A stretch of 64,000 nucleotides of DNA from the NCBI GenBank assembly GCA_944989445.1, contig CALYLW010000566.1, forward strand, positions 322,501 to 386,500, read 5' to 3'. Source of the stretch: Ampullaceana balthica. Taxonomy: Eukaryota; Mollusca; Gastropoda; Lymnaeidae. Below, one piece after another: positions 1-10,224 of the stretch; position 1 is the stretch's first letter, and the number at the start of each line of letters is the position of its first letter. A model generated the notes under the pieces. It searched no databases, had not been told where the DNA came from, and worked only from the letters and a program-made list of their open reading frames with translations. Made by a program: the position numbers and the translations under genes.

Positions 1-254
1 TTTTCTGTTTCATTTGACTGCTTCCCTAATTCTTGGTGTATGTTTTTTTCTTATCTATCCTTTTTACACATCCATTAGTTTTACAAGAAATCTGATACTC
101 ATGTTTGCAGAGATCCTATACCACGTGTGTTCAACCCCCGAAATACTTTATGTATGTTAATGTCATACAGAGTATAGGACTGTGATTTTATGGATCTTTA
201 TATCATTTACAAAAAGGACTGCGAGTTAATGGATCTTTCCGTTGTTCACGTAAC

Positions 255-490
255 TAAAATCGACGTTTGAAAATGACCCCCTTTCCAGTACATGACGGAC
301 TATGGGGCAAGTTATGTAGCGTTCACAAGTTTTTAGCCACCACTAACGGTGAAGGGGAATGTGTGGCCAGCACAATGCCCCAGGGGCCTTGCCAGTACCC
401 GTGCTCGAACCCGCGACTCGGGATCTGCCGAGAGATCGATAGTCCAGTGCGCTACCACTTAGACCATCGCGCCCCTTAAAATCGACGTTT
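255..490 (-). mobile_element. tRNA-derived SINE, copy 1, with perfect 14-bp target duplication
   Basis: The 14-mer TAAAATCGACGTTT occurs at 255-268 and again at 477-490, directly flanking the element, as expected of target-primed insertion. Read on the minus strand the element opens near 476 with a tRNA-like head: a box-A-like TGGTCTAAGTGGTAGCGC and a box-B-like GGTTCGAGCAC. A non-tRNA body follows, running down to about 277. A second diverged copy lies at 6556-6745, which makes this a family. Small ORFs crossing it are not genes. The internal RNA polymerase III promoter is inferred from the boxes. The LINE partner is unknown. Confidence 0.85.
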
Positions 491-617
491 ACTCCCAGTG
501 GATCAAGAAATAAGAATCCGTTCAACCCATAAGACGTGGTTCAAGTATTCCCATAACTCGAATTCAAAGCGCAAAAGGGGAAAATAATAATGTGACCGGG
601 AAACCTGGAGTCTGGCG

Positions 618-835
618 CAACGGGTTGCCAAACCGCGGGTCGCGAGCCGCATGCGGTTCTTCTGTGTTAACATTGTGGCTCGCCTACAATTGATGAAAGA
701 TATTTTACCAGGATTACTGGAAGATTTCCAAACCATGTTTAATGACCAACAGTTTTTCAATGCGGCTCTCAACATTTTTAAAAAAAAATTTAAAATTAAA
801 ATGGCTCTCAGTTACTACAGGTCTGGCCTCCCCTG
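618..835. mobile_element. hAT-like MITE remnant
   Basis: The left end starts CAACGGGTTGCCAAACC and the right end, on the other strand, reads CAGGGGAGGCCAGACC, so the ends are imperfect inverted repeats of hAT style. No clean 8-bp duplication was found. A truncated relative of the left end, sharing the GGCTCGCG / GCATGCG / CTCTTCTGCGTT pattern, lies at 1438-1498. The interior is AT-rich, with no transposase that I can read. Confidence 0.35.
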
Positions 836-1537
836 ACCCTGGTCTACTTCATGAACAGGCGCAATCTGTTGTTTCCTTCAAATTATTTACAGATGCTCCG
901 TGTCCCGGCCATGTTAGGTTTCCATTTAACCAATATAATGTGATGCCGTGTAAAAACTTTCTGGTCAAATCATTTTCTGACTTTATTTGGCTTGCTAGAA
1001 GTAGAAGGCTATAGCCCGCTGCCAAACCAACATACGAGATAGTCATGACGACAGCATTTTATTTGAGGTTACCCTATTCAAAGTACAGGCGACTCTTTTC
1101 ATTTCCATAACTACAGAGAGCTGAGGATCACATTGACTAGCAGTTACTTCGTTGTCCCACGTCATCTAATGAAAACATCTCTCAACCTGTCACAACAGTC
1201 CATTGATTGACAGGCCCCTTCCCCCCACCGCCCCCCCCCCAAACATTTCTAATGCAATTGGTCAAAATATTTCAATATACTGATTGATAAAATCGAATAC
1301 ATTTTTAAAGAGTAATTACTTATAAAATGTGTCGTGCTACATATAAATACTATCAACATTTAAATTGTAGTAAAAATAAAAGACTTGACATAAATCATGG
1401 ATAAACGTAGGACGGAATGATTATTTTGTTATAAATCAACGGTGGCTAAACCACGGCTCGCGATGCGCATGCGCCTCTTCTGCGTTCACAATACGGCCAA
1501 AATTTTGACTAGAAAAAAAATCAAAAAATGGGGGGGG
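836..1537. other. No gene seen; unique sequence plus a hAT fragment
   Basis: Mixed sequence with short C and G homopolymers (about 1215-1240 and 1530-1539) and the truncated hAT-like piece at 1438-1498. No convincing exon or RNA gene is visible. Confidence 0.5.
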
Positions 1538-1801
1538 GGTCACTGGATTACGGAAAGGGTCACGTGAGGGAAAGCGTTTGAAGTAGGTTCGAGATTATTA
1601 GTGTTGGAGGATTCTGGTGTCATGGTGGTTCATCGGCGGATGTGTGTCAGAGTATTCCACGTTGTATAACCTCAAATTATATGTTATGTGCATAGTGTAG
1701 ATATTAAAGTTGTTTTATTGAAACCAGTTTCTTCAGAGGATTATTGTATGCAAGGTTATGTATTGAGAGAACGCCTACAAGATATATTAATAAGTAAAAC
1801 A
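1538..1801 (+). repeat. 5' LTR (5' edge diverged)
   Basis: Closely matches 4946-5226 from the shared GGGTCACGTGAG segment through to the terminal AAGTAAAACA. Relative to the other LTR it carries small indels, for example an extra TTCATCGG-region insertion near 1630. The first ~20 bases do not align well. Confidence 0.8.
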
Positions 1802-2641
1802 TCACAAAGTTTACATTGGTGTCTGAAGTGAACAAACATTGAATTGTTATCACGAGAGATATTCGTGGAAGTGACAATTATTTTGTGTATTCAAAAGAGG
1901 GAAGTATTAATTGAAAGCAGAAATATAGTGAGCCATCATAATTTATGAATATTCAAGTTCGTAAGCAGCAGTAAATAAACTTTTGTAATTCAATGAAATA
2001 TTTGATACAAGAATTTTTCAATATGGCGGCTTAAACGCACGTGACCACTGCGTGCGCTGTGTAAAACTGGGTCGCGCAGTATAGGCCTACTGTCGTTGGC
2101 ATACAGTGTGTATGGTGACACACAGTGAACGTATATACGATCAGCAATTACAGGCTATTACTAATAATTCCAAGAAAGAACTGTAAACAAACCTTGAACT
2201 TGAGAAGCTATGGACTATTAACAACTGTGTCAGTGTGAATTATAAATCAAGGAACGGAATTTTGTATTCATTCATTGTGTGAAAAGTGTGATAATTGCAA
2301 TTTGGAGTAATGGAGTAAACTGTCTAAAGTGTCTAAAAATACTCTAAAGTTCGGAAATTGGAAAATTTGACTAAGTGACTTATTTTATTCTAAACTTTGG
2401 ACCATCGGATGTGTTTTGTCAATCTGAGGGAGCGTATATATAAAGTATACTTAAGATCCCGTGTGAGGATGCTTTGTTGCCTCATTTTGTCAAAATCAAA
2501 TTTAATGGTTTAGATGTGTCACTTGTTTGGACTTAACATTTTGAAATCAAGATTTTTTCATTTGGAGGATTTATACCTTAATAAATAAATACTTACATTC
2601 ATACTGAATTGCTTGACTCATATTATTCCATAAAACAAAAC

Positions 2642-3841
2642 ATGGATTACTACAAAGAATTCACTATGATTGCTAAAGAGATCGGACTAAGTGGAAAAGA
2701 AATGAAAGACTTTATTGAAGAGAAAGTAAAAATAGCTGAAGAAAAAGAGAAGCTAAGAATAGCTGAAGAAAAAGAAGCAAAAATGCAGAAAAGAGAGCTA
2801 AAAATAGCGAGAAAAGAGCAAAAATAGCAAAGAAGAGAGGGCAAAGACAAATAATTGAAAGAGAAGAAAGAGCTGCAAGAAGAGAACTTGAACAACTTCA
2901 AAATGACAAGTTAAAACTACAAATTGATTTAGAGAGTAGAGGCCACAATCCTGGTAATGACACAAATAGAAAGTCAGCACCGAAGGATACTATCAAAGTT
3001 AGAAAATATGATAGCCAGAAAGAAAAAAATGGATGTTTATCTGGATTATTTTGAATCCATAATGGCCATGAAAGGTTATGATGAAGAAGATTGGCCAGCA
3101 CAACTGATGACTCAACTAACTGGAGAAGCATTTGAAGCTTACAACAGTATAGCCAAAGAAGACAAAAACATATATAAAAATGTCAAAAAGGCACTTCTAT
3201 GTCATTTCGGAAAGTCAGAAAATGATTATAGAAAAGAATTTCATGAAATGAGAATCAAGATGGACAAAGATCCACAGATCATAGTGCATGAAGCACAAGT
3301 TAAATTAACAAAATGGCTGGAACTTACAGCAATAGATACAAGCAATCCAAAGGCCATACTAGACATGGTGTTAATTGACAAGTTCTTAGAAAATGCAACA
3401 CCAGCTCTATTCACATATTTAACTGATAAGAAAGTTCGTACTCAAGCAGAGCTAACAAATGCATTACGCACATTCAAGGACTCTCATCCAAATGTGGAAA
3501 TGGATAAGAGACAAGATATCTTTGCAGCAATACAAATTAAAAACCAAGAAAAAAGACAAGGAATGAGAAACCAGAGTCTGCCAAACCAAGGCAACAGACA
3601 AACTATTTGCTGGTACTGTAACAAGCCAGGACATATGGCGAGGCAGTGTTACCACAATAAAGGACAACCAAATAGGATGTCACCTAATGGCAGCCCTATA
3701 AGAAAGAAAGCAGAAGAAAAATCAAGACAAGATCACTTTGAAAACAAACGTAGACAATCATTGAGAGAAAAATATAATCATAATTCCAGACATAGAGATT
3801 ATGAACAAGGTAGACAACATGGAGAGACTGATAAATCCTAA
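2642..3841 (+). pseudogene. Gag polyprotein of the LTR element, frameshifted
   Basis: The structural protein of the retrotransposon, which would coat its RNA in cytoplasmic particles. Reading starts at ATG 2642 with a lysine/glutamate-rich coiled-coil-like N-terminus. The frame breaks at about 2825 and again near 3015-3030, in an A-rich run. The longest intact piece (2957-3841, 294 codons) carries a capsid-like region of the retrotransposon-gag type (about residues 25-170). A zinc knuckle of the form C-X2-C-X4-H-X4-C (CWYCNKPGHMARQC) follows near 3610-3651. The C-terminus is rich in Arg, Lys, Asn and Gln and contains two related RRxSLRxKY segments, the second continuing after a frameshift to about 3940. 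Its lysine-AAA and arginine-AGA codon use resembles the KH fragment downstream. Confidence 0.8.
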
Positions 3842-4042
3842 TTCCATATATAGATATTATAATCAAGGTAGAAGATCATTGAGAGGCAAATATTGTTTTG
3901 ATTCCAGAAAAAGAAATGATGATCAACCATGGAGAAAGAATGAAAAACAAGACATGAGTGATATAATAAAGATGAATCGAGAAGAAACAAGAACTAGTGA
4001 CACTTTAGCCACTATTGACAATCACGTATATCAAAAAGGGAT

Positions 4043-4322
4043 GAAGTTCATAGTAGCAGAGATAGAGATGGTACTAGTGAGTCTGAGACCATTTATGTGC
4101 AATCATCTGAAGTAGGAAGAACAATTGGTTGTGTATTAAACAGAATCAGAGACATTTAAAGCAGACAGTCGTTTTCGGATAAAAGTTTCTAATGACAGTG
4201 ACTCATCTGGTCGAAATTCTGTTGAATTATCTGGAAGCAAAAAGGACATCTCAAAAGCTAAGCGACTTATTCAAGATGCTGGCATTGATATTGTGAATGG
4301 ACATAATCGTGGTCATGGTTGG
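4043..4322 (+). pseudogene. KH-domain fragment inside the LTR element
   Basis: The first part (4043-about 4155) is in the same frame as the main gag ORF and contains VQSSEVGRTIG, four residues, then RIRDI. This is the spacing of a type I KH RNA-binding domain (V-x-S-S-x-V-G-x-x-I-G, GxxG loop, I-R-x-I), but the loop glycines are lost. After a stop and a frame change, 4164-4322 continues with RIKVSNDSDSSGR, VELSGSKKDISKAKRLI and a Gly/His-rich tail. That matches the second half of a KH fold (a strand, an acidic turn, SGS, then a helix). KH domains bind single-stranded RNA or DNA. Similar sequences occur in KH-containing DEAD-box helicases such as the DDX43 type, as I recall. It sits where protease and reverse transcriptase would be expected. 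It could be an acquired host domain or a host cDNA fragment. Confidence 0.6.
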
Positions 4323-4420
4323 TGAATTATTGAACATTTAATAGTCTGAAGAAACATTGAAAGCCCAACGATTTGAATTCATACTCGTCAGCTGAAGAAT
4401 GACTATTTTTGAACTAGGCT

Positions 4421-4524
4421 ATGCTATTAGCCGACTACAAATTTGACATTAAACCTGTTAAGGGAAAGGACAATGTGGTTGCAGACATATTAAGTAGAAT
4501 GACAATAAATAAAGACATTCTGTG
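4421..4524 (+). pseudogene. Pol fragment: end of the RNase H domain
   Basis: A short open stretch contains LADYKFDIKPVKGKDN followed by VADILSRM. This is the C-terminal end typical of Ty3/gypsy RNase H (L-x-x-Y-x-F-x-I, G-K-x-N, x-A-D-x-L-S-R). It shows that the element once had a gypsy-type pol and that the reverse transcriptase upstream and the integrase downstream are gone. It ends at a TGA at 4522-4524. Confidence 0.75.
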
Positions 4525-4945
4525 AATTCCTAGGTGATAAAACCAGAGACTGTCTAATATTAGTATGTGAATTCCTAAATGATAAAACCAGAGACTGTAT
4601 TAATATTAGTATTTTTATTCGCTGAACAATAAACAAGGAGCAGTGTTTGAATTCCAATGGACAATATATTTAATTTTAATTTTAAGAATATTGATTGTTT
4701 AAAGAATTTTACTTACACAAAAGTACAGATGTGTTTAAAATTTCAGTTTCATTTTTTCAGTACAGGTAGACTGTTGAAGTCCTACAGATTTTTTTCTCTT
4801 GATCTTTATGTCTAGATGTTGTGTGTAAGGCAATGAATGTCCATTGATGATAAATATTTGAAATTTGAATATACATGTAGATTAATTTGATTTTATTAAG
4901 ACCAAAAATGTTTGTATTTCATAAACATTTTTTTTAAGGATGGGG
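4525..4945. other. Non-coding 3' internal region of the LTR element
   Basis: AT-rich, no protein similarity seen. A short direct duplication (GTGAATTCCTA, GATAAAACCAGAGACTG) lies at about 4522-4600. The region ends in the purine tract beside the 3' LTR. Confidence 0.6.
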
Positions 4946-5226
4946 TGTGAATGTCACGTGTAATCACGAGTTGGATGACGGAGAGGGTCACGTGAGTGAA
5001 AGCGCGGGAGAAATGGGGAAAGGTTCGAGATTATATCAGTGTTGGAGAATTCTGGTGTCATGGCGGATGTGTGCCTGAGTATTCCACGTTGTATAACCTC
5101 AAATTATATGTTATGTGCATAGTGTAGTATTAAAGTTGTTTTATTGAAACCAGTTCTTCAGAGGATTATTGTATGCAAGGTTATGTATTGAGAGAACGCC
5201 TACAAGATATATTAATAAGTAAAACA
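4946..5226 (+). repeat. 3' LTR
   Basis: A 281-bp LTR starting TGTGAATGTCACGTG and ending AAAACA, nearly identical to the 5' LTR over most of its length. It contains two CACGTG E-box-like sites near its start. Confidence 0.85.
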
Positions 5227-5579
5227 TAAAAAAGAGGTTACAGGGTGGGGGTTATGATAGTGCAATACAATACAACATATACACTAATGAACCTATAATG
5301 AAGAGCATTCCAAAGTGACCATTAGATCATTCACATTACATTGAAAGCATACAATATTCATCATACAATAAGTACTGTATCATAATAACCAAACACTAGT
5401 GACCATACAGAAGTGACCAGTAACCAAACTGGTCAACCGAAAAAACAAATCTCACAAGTTTCCCTGGCTCGCACGCACCGCCAGCCACGTATCTCCCCTT
5501 CACATCACCTCGCATGTCATGGTCTTCTCAATCACTGGACGGGCAGGGGGCACAGACCGACGGCTCATTTCAAGGACTA

Positions 5580-5935
5580 AAATTTTGTTTGTGTTTCCAC
5601 CAACATCACACTGACCAGACGCCATGACCAACATTTCCACCAACAACACTCTGACCAGACACCACGACCAACATTTTGTTTGTGTTTCCACCAACATCAC
5701 TCTGACCAGACGCCACGACCAACATTTCCACCAACAACACACTGACCAGACGCCACGACCAACATTTCCACCAACATCACTCTGACCAGAAACCACGACC
5801 AACATTTCCACCAACAACACTCTGATCAGAAACCACGACCAACATTTCCACCACCAACTTTACACTGACCAGACGCCACGACCAACATTTCCACCAACAA
5901 CACTCTGACCAGACACCACGACCAACATTTTCAGA
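5580..5935. repeat. Minisatellite, about 40-bp imperfect units
   Basis: About eight or nine units share ACGACCAACATTTCCACCAA and CACTCTGACCAGA. Some units carry an extra TTTGTTTGTGT insert (5587 and 5674). The 106-codon minus-strand ORF across it is a by-product of the repeat. Confidence 0.8.
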
Positions 5936-6543
5936 ACGTTGACCTGCGCGGGTTATGAGGTCATCTTCCGGTAAACATTTCTCTCCCGTTCAATGTGATT
6001 GTGAGATTGTCATGTGAACAAATTTACATACGATTTTGATGATTCCGTTCAAAAATTGTTCAAAAATGTCATCATATCAAGTAAACATAGAAAAATAATT
6101 AAATTAAACTAAAAGTGTTATGTAGCCTCCAATGAAAGCAATTACTATGTCTTTGTTTATTATTATTTTCTTTGTTGACTTGGTTGCCATTTTATGTAAC
6201 CATAGATCAAAGCAAGATGGTAACCAATGGTAACATACTTAGACGCTTCCAATCAAATAGTGCTCGCATGTCAAGTCAACACATATTGATTTATCTAGGC
6301 CCTAAAATGTGTTTGATTTGATTGATTGGATGGTTACATAAAAATCTTGAGGAAAAAAAATTAAGCTACTCATATTTAATGTCTAACATTTGAAGGTTTA
6401 CAGTATTCTCTGGAAAATGCCATGATATAGACGGGTTTAATTGCAAACATTTCGTAACACTACCTTTTCATGTAACTGAGAAATTGTAGCCAGTGTCTCA
6501 AGGTATTTGTCTTGGATTATCCAAACACTAACTTACTGAAGAC
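5936..6543. other. No gene seen
   Basis: AT-rich single-copy-looking sequence between the minisatellite and SINE copy 2. No exon-like or RNA-like structure recognised. Confidence 0.5.
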
Positions 6544-6757
6544 TGTCATATATGTTATATACACCCCCTTTCCAGTCCATGACGGACTATGGGTCAAGTG
6601 CAGTAGCGTTCACAAGTTTTATTTAGCCACCACTAACGAGTACAATGTACCGGGAGCCTTGCCAGCACCGAGAATGGAACCCGTGACTCTCTACTGTCTT
6701 GGTTCGGCAGTCCAGCGCGCTACCGCTAGACCACCGCGGCCCTCATGTCATATCTGT
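6544..6757 (-). mobile_element. tRNA-derived SINE, copy 2
   Basis: Same family as 255-490: it shares CCCCTTTCCAGT, CATGACGGACTATGGG, GTTCACAAGTTTT and TAGCCACCACTAACG. On the minus strand the head has a box-A-like TGGTCTAGCGGTAGCGC, while box B is eroded (GGTTCCATTCTC). It is flanked by a 12-bp duplication with one mismatch (TGTCATATATGT at 6544-6555, TGTCATATCTGT at 6746-6757). It is more diverged than copy 1. Confidence 0.8.
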
Positions 6758-6762
6758 AGTTA

Positions 6763-6986
6763 GTCTAGAACAGTGATGGCGAACCTATAGCACGCGTGCC
6801 AAAGTTGCCAAAGTCTGGTCATCAGCCGGCACGCGACTAGAATATTATTTACTTAATCAAACCAGATAAGCTAATCCCCCATTTTCGGATTTCAATTGAG
6901 TATTGCTATTTTGCTATAAAATAAGTGGGTTTTATTTGAATTTTGGACTCGCGGCTCCAAAAAGGTTCGCCACTACTGGTCTAGAA
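6763..6986. mobile_element. hAT MITE, 208 bp, perfect 8-bp TSD
   Basis: GTCTAGAA at 6763-6770 and 6979-6986 flanks a 208-bp element. Its ends are inverted repeats: CAGTGATGGCGAACC at the left, and CAGTAGTGGCGAACC read inward from the right. No coding capacity; a transposase would have to be supplied in trans. It inserted only six bases from the SINE copy 2 duplication. Confidence 0.85.
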
Positions 6987-7337
6987 CTATCAACACATTG
7001 GCTTACTATAAGACTGTCATATCATGTGTGAAAGGTCTATTATAAATTAAACATATTTTCTCAAGTCGATACTCTTAGCGCCACCATCCTATTTTCCCGC
7101 TAAACGATTTTTTTCCCTCTTGCCTCTTGAGATTTCTCATGGTGAAAATTGAAACTAATTTCGTGGTCCTGGCTTCCTGCCGCCGGACGTGTCTCATTGT
7201 CAGGGGGATATTCTGTAACGTTGTTTAAACAGCTGGGTGTCATGTATTAACTACATTACATTACAATGTATTTGGAAGCTGTCATTATTTGTGTATGTAT
7301 TTATATATGTGTGTGTGTGTGTAATTAATATATATAT

Positions 7338-7897
7338 TAGTGTATCACCCGTCAAAATGACGGAAGTTTTCAAAATAAATACACATCAGATTAAACAATA
7401 ACGTATTGCAGAATTTTCATTTATTTTATTTATTTTTTATTTGATTCATTTATTATCATATTGAACAAATTTATGCGGATTGTTCGAAAAGTGTTATTTT
7501 TGGTGCAGCACTATAAAACACAATCGATCGCAACGCCACCTAACAGCATTACAACTTTCGCAGCGCAACCTAACCGCATTATAATTACATCCATACATAC
7601 AGACAACGGGAATTATGTATATTGATTTTGTACACTTTTTTCAAAAGCCCAAGTAACTTATCCTTGTTTGATAAATACGAAATATTAAACATCCTGAAAT
7701 GTACACAAAGTATTTTATAATTGTTTGGGTAATTGACGTCATATAATATTTTACGGCGAGAAACACCACACACTCTGTTAATCTCGAAACCAAAATGATA
7801 CCTTTCTTTTTTAACTGCTATGGACAGTTGTACTATGTCCCTCAGCGTAACGGAGATAGTGAGTGAGTGAGTGACTTGGGCTTTTATATTGTTTACT
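7338..7897 (-). mobile_element. Non-autonomous Helitron, copy 1
   Basis: On the minus strand the 5' part reads TATAAAAGCCCAAGTCACTC (near 7895). The 3' end has a hairpin CCGTCATTTTGACGG followed by GTGATACACTAA, i.e. a CTRR-type terminus after a short stem-loop, as in Helitrons. The interior shares long stretches with 7900-8150 and with the Helitron nest at 32.8-35.9 kb. No Rep/helicase sequence. Confidence 0.65.
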
Positions 7898-8160
7898 AGC
7901 GTATCGCCCGTCAAAAATGACGGAATTTTTTTCAAAATAAATACACATCAGATTAAACAATAATGTAATACAGAACTTTCATTTATTTTATTTATTTTTA
8001 TTTGATTCATTTATTATCATATTGAACAATTTTATGCGGAACGTTCGAAAAGAGTTATATTTGGTGCAGTGATTTTTGGTGCGCACTATTTTATCAAATC
8101 AGCATTACATCCAATAAGCATTACACCCATTACGGGAATTATGTATGTTTATAATTATTA
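7897..8160 (-). mobile_element. Non-autonomous Helitron, copy 2 (3' portion)
   Basis: Begins immediately beside copy 1. The minus-strand 3' end is the hairpin CCGTCATTTTTGACGG, then GCGATACGCTAG. About 250 bp match copy 1 closely (CAAAATAAATACACATCAG and onward). The 5' part diverges after about 8150. The ends abut, so one copy probably landed at the edge of the other. Confidence 0.6.
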
Positions 8161-8607
8161 TGATTTTTATTCACTACTATTAAGCAACCGATCTGAAAAA
8201 GCTACTAAGCAACATCAGGTATAGATTTAATGGTCAATGTTAGTTATATAATCTGAAGGTTGGACTCAGTTTTTGAGATGATGCCGGGTTGGTATAGAAA
8301 GTTTACCATTGAGGTTGGCTAGAGAAATTTTTGTTTTGGTGTGTAAATTTTAAAAAAATGAATTAACGATACGTTTTATTCAGTTGTTACCGGGTCTGAA
8401 CTAACCAACTAATTTTTTTGTTGTTGTAAAAACTATGAAAATAAGTTTTGTCATAAGCACTTTCGGGTCTAAAATATAATTTCATCACAAAGGCATGCTA
8501 TAGAATTGACACTGCTACAAATTTGTAATCTTCTTAATTATTGTATTTAAAAATGTGAAAAGTAGTCTTATTTTAAAACCTGTTTCCCAAAAAAAGATAT
8601 ATCCTAT
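8161..8607. other. No gene seen
   Basis: AT-rich sequence without recognisable exons. Confidence 0.45.
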
Positions 8608-8750
8608 ATAATAAAAGGCAAGTTTCTGTCCGTTCTGTCCGTTCATCTATAGCGATTGGTCCCTCAAACACATATGACTCTTACAGCCAATCATATTGAA
8701 CACGTTTACGAGGACGTTCAAAACGAGTTATTTTTGGTGCAGTATTTCTT
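8608..8750 (+). mobile_element. Helitron-related fragment
   Basis: Starts CTATATAATAAAAGGCAAG, a Helitron-style 5' start, and shares GAGTTATTTTTGGTGCAGT with the two copies at 7.3-8.1 kb. The 3' end is not resolved. Confidence 0.35.
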
Positions 8751-8789
8751 CCAAGACTTTATTTTGAGTTATGCGCGTTGGGATTTATA

Positions 8790-8993
8790 GTCTAAAGCAG
8801 TGCTTCTCAAAGTGGTGGTCCGCCGACCGGTGCCGGTCCGTGGGCCATCCGATGCCGGTCCGCAGAAGTTACCAAGAAAGGACATTTTGCTACCACGTCA
8901 GTACAAGGAAAATACTTCACTGGTCCCTGGTTCAATGGAAAAAATTCCTGCCGGTCCGCAAAACTAAAAAGTTTGAGAAGCACTGGTCTAAAG
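8790..8993. mobile_element. hAT MITE, 188 bp, perfect 8-bp TSD
   Basis: GTCTAAAG at 8790-8797 and 8986-8993. The terminal inverted repeats are a perfect 14 bp: CAGTGCTTCTCAAA at 8798 and its complement ending at 8985. The interior is GC-rich with repeated GGTCCGC/GCCGGTCCG motifs, similar in style to the CAGTGnTTCTCAAA hAT families found across animals. Non-coding. Confidence 0.85.
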
Positions 8994-9237
8994 CTCTGTT
9001 TTTACGAGTTATTTATTTTAACTATAATAAATCGTATTTTTGACGCGATGCACATGTATGCCGGTCCAGATGGCAGTTGGGGGGGGGGAGTTACAGCAAC
9101 ATGCCATCGAACGGTGGCGGAACGTCCTCGGGCGGGCTTTGTTGCTCGTATCATATATTTTAGTTAAAGTTTAACTTTAACATTAAAGACCACGACCTCA
9201 CTTTTTGGGATGTTCTTTAAAAAGTTATTGCTCATGA

Positions 9238-9841
9238 CCTCGGTGTTGTGTACTCGGTGTTGTGTACTCGGTGTTGTGTACTCGGTGTTGTGTACTCGGT
9301 GTTGTGTACTCGGTGCTGTGTACTCGGTGCTGTGTACTCGGTGTTGTGTACTCGGTGTTGTGTACTCGGTGCTGTGTACTCGGTGTTGAGTACTCGGTGT
9401 TGTGTACTCGGTGTTGTGTACTCGGTGCTGTGTACTCGGTGCTGTGTACTCGGTGCTGTGTACTCGGTGCTGTGTACTTGGTGTTGTGTACTAGTGTTGT
9501 GTACTCGGTGTTGTGTACTCGGTGTTGTGTACTCGGTGTTGAGTACTCGGTGTTGTGTACTCGGTGCTGTGTACTCGGTGTTGAGTACTCGGTGTTGTGT
9601 ACTCGGTGTTGTGTACTCGGTGCTGTGTACTCGGTGCTGTGTACTCGGTGCTGTGTACTCGGTGCTGTGTACTCGGTGTTGTGTACTAGTGTTGTGTACT
9701 CGGTGTTGTGTACTCGGTGTTGTGTACTCGGTGTTGAGTACTCGGTGTTGTGTACTCGGTGTTGTGGTACTCGGTGCTGTGTACTCGGTGCTGTGTACTC
9801 GGTGCTGTGTACTCGGTGTTGTGTACTCGGTGTTGTGTACA
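9238..9841. repeat. 14-bp minisatellite, about 43 units, with a 195-bp higher-order repeat
   Basis: Unit GTGTTGTGTACTCG with T/C (TTG/CTG) and A (TTGAG) variants. A 13-bp variant containing CTAGTG occurs at 9491 and again at 9686, exactly 195 bases apart. The variant order after both is the same, so a block of about 14 units was duplicated. The open frames on both strands (up to 234 codons) are repeat artefacts. Confidence 0.95.
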
Positions 9842-10064
9842 AGTTGTGTTTAAATCAGAATCAATTGCGGCATACAACAGAATTGACAGACACTTGTGAA
9901 AATACATTTTTCTCTCATACAGTACGGTTTAAATATACAATTTTATTTGTGTCACATTACCCTTAATAGGCTTGATCATATCTGTGACCCCAACGCGTCA
10001 TAAGCCATTCGGTCATATCTATTTTTAGGCTCTTCGTTGTCAGTAAGGTCAAACTTTCTCAAAC

Positions 10065-10223
10065 ATGGCTAGCAACAGTGTGTTTAATAGTGTTATAGTG
10101 CTATCTGAAAACGATGTTCCAGGTGCTAATTTGGACAAAAAAGATATTTCTTCTCACTCAGTTTTGCAGCCGAAAAATTTATTAAAATGTCGAAGACTTA
10201 AAACTTTAATAAATAAGCCGTAA
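10065..10223 (+). CDS. Short ORF, 52 aa, possible exon or transposon remnant
   Basis: ATG at 10065, TAA at 10221-10223. The peptide has ordinary composition, with the stretches VIVLSENDVPGANL and LLKCRRLKTLI. The pattern PGA-x-L followed 20 residues later by L-K-C-R resembles the N-terminal SAP-like region of some SWIM/YqaJ-type transposon-associated proteins, as I recall it. This is a weak match. No downstream continuation was recognised: the sequence after the stop enters the AT-rich repeat family at 10.2-11.1 kb. It may be a degraded first exon or chance. Confidence 0.3.
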   Translation: MASNSVFNSVIVLSENDVPGANLDKKDISSHSVLQPKNLLKCRRLKTLINKP

Positions 10224-10224
10224 C

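Larger units (their letters stand above)
1538..5226 (+). mobile_element. Decayed Ty3/gypsy-like LTR retrotransposon
   Basis: Two direct LTRs (about 1538-1801 and 4946-5226) bound an internal region that encodes, in order, a gag protein with a CCHC zinc knuckle, a KH-like fragment, and the end of a pol RNase H domain. A purine-rich tract (AAGGATGGGG, 4936-4945) abuts the 3' LTR, as a polypurine tract should, and the 3' LTR starts TG and ends CA. After the 5' LTR a TTGGTGTCTGAAGTG stretch (about 1816-1830) could be a primer-binding region. Protease, nearly all of reverse transcriptase and integrase are missing, and gag is frameshifted, so the copy cannot move by itself. The 5' edge of the 5' LTR is diverged or truncated, and no target duplication was found. 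Confidence 0.85.

Noticed and set aside
9248..9966. Long ORFs on both strands
   Set aside because: Created by the 14-bp repeat (42-bp period in codons); cysteine/tyrosine-rich low-complexity products.
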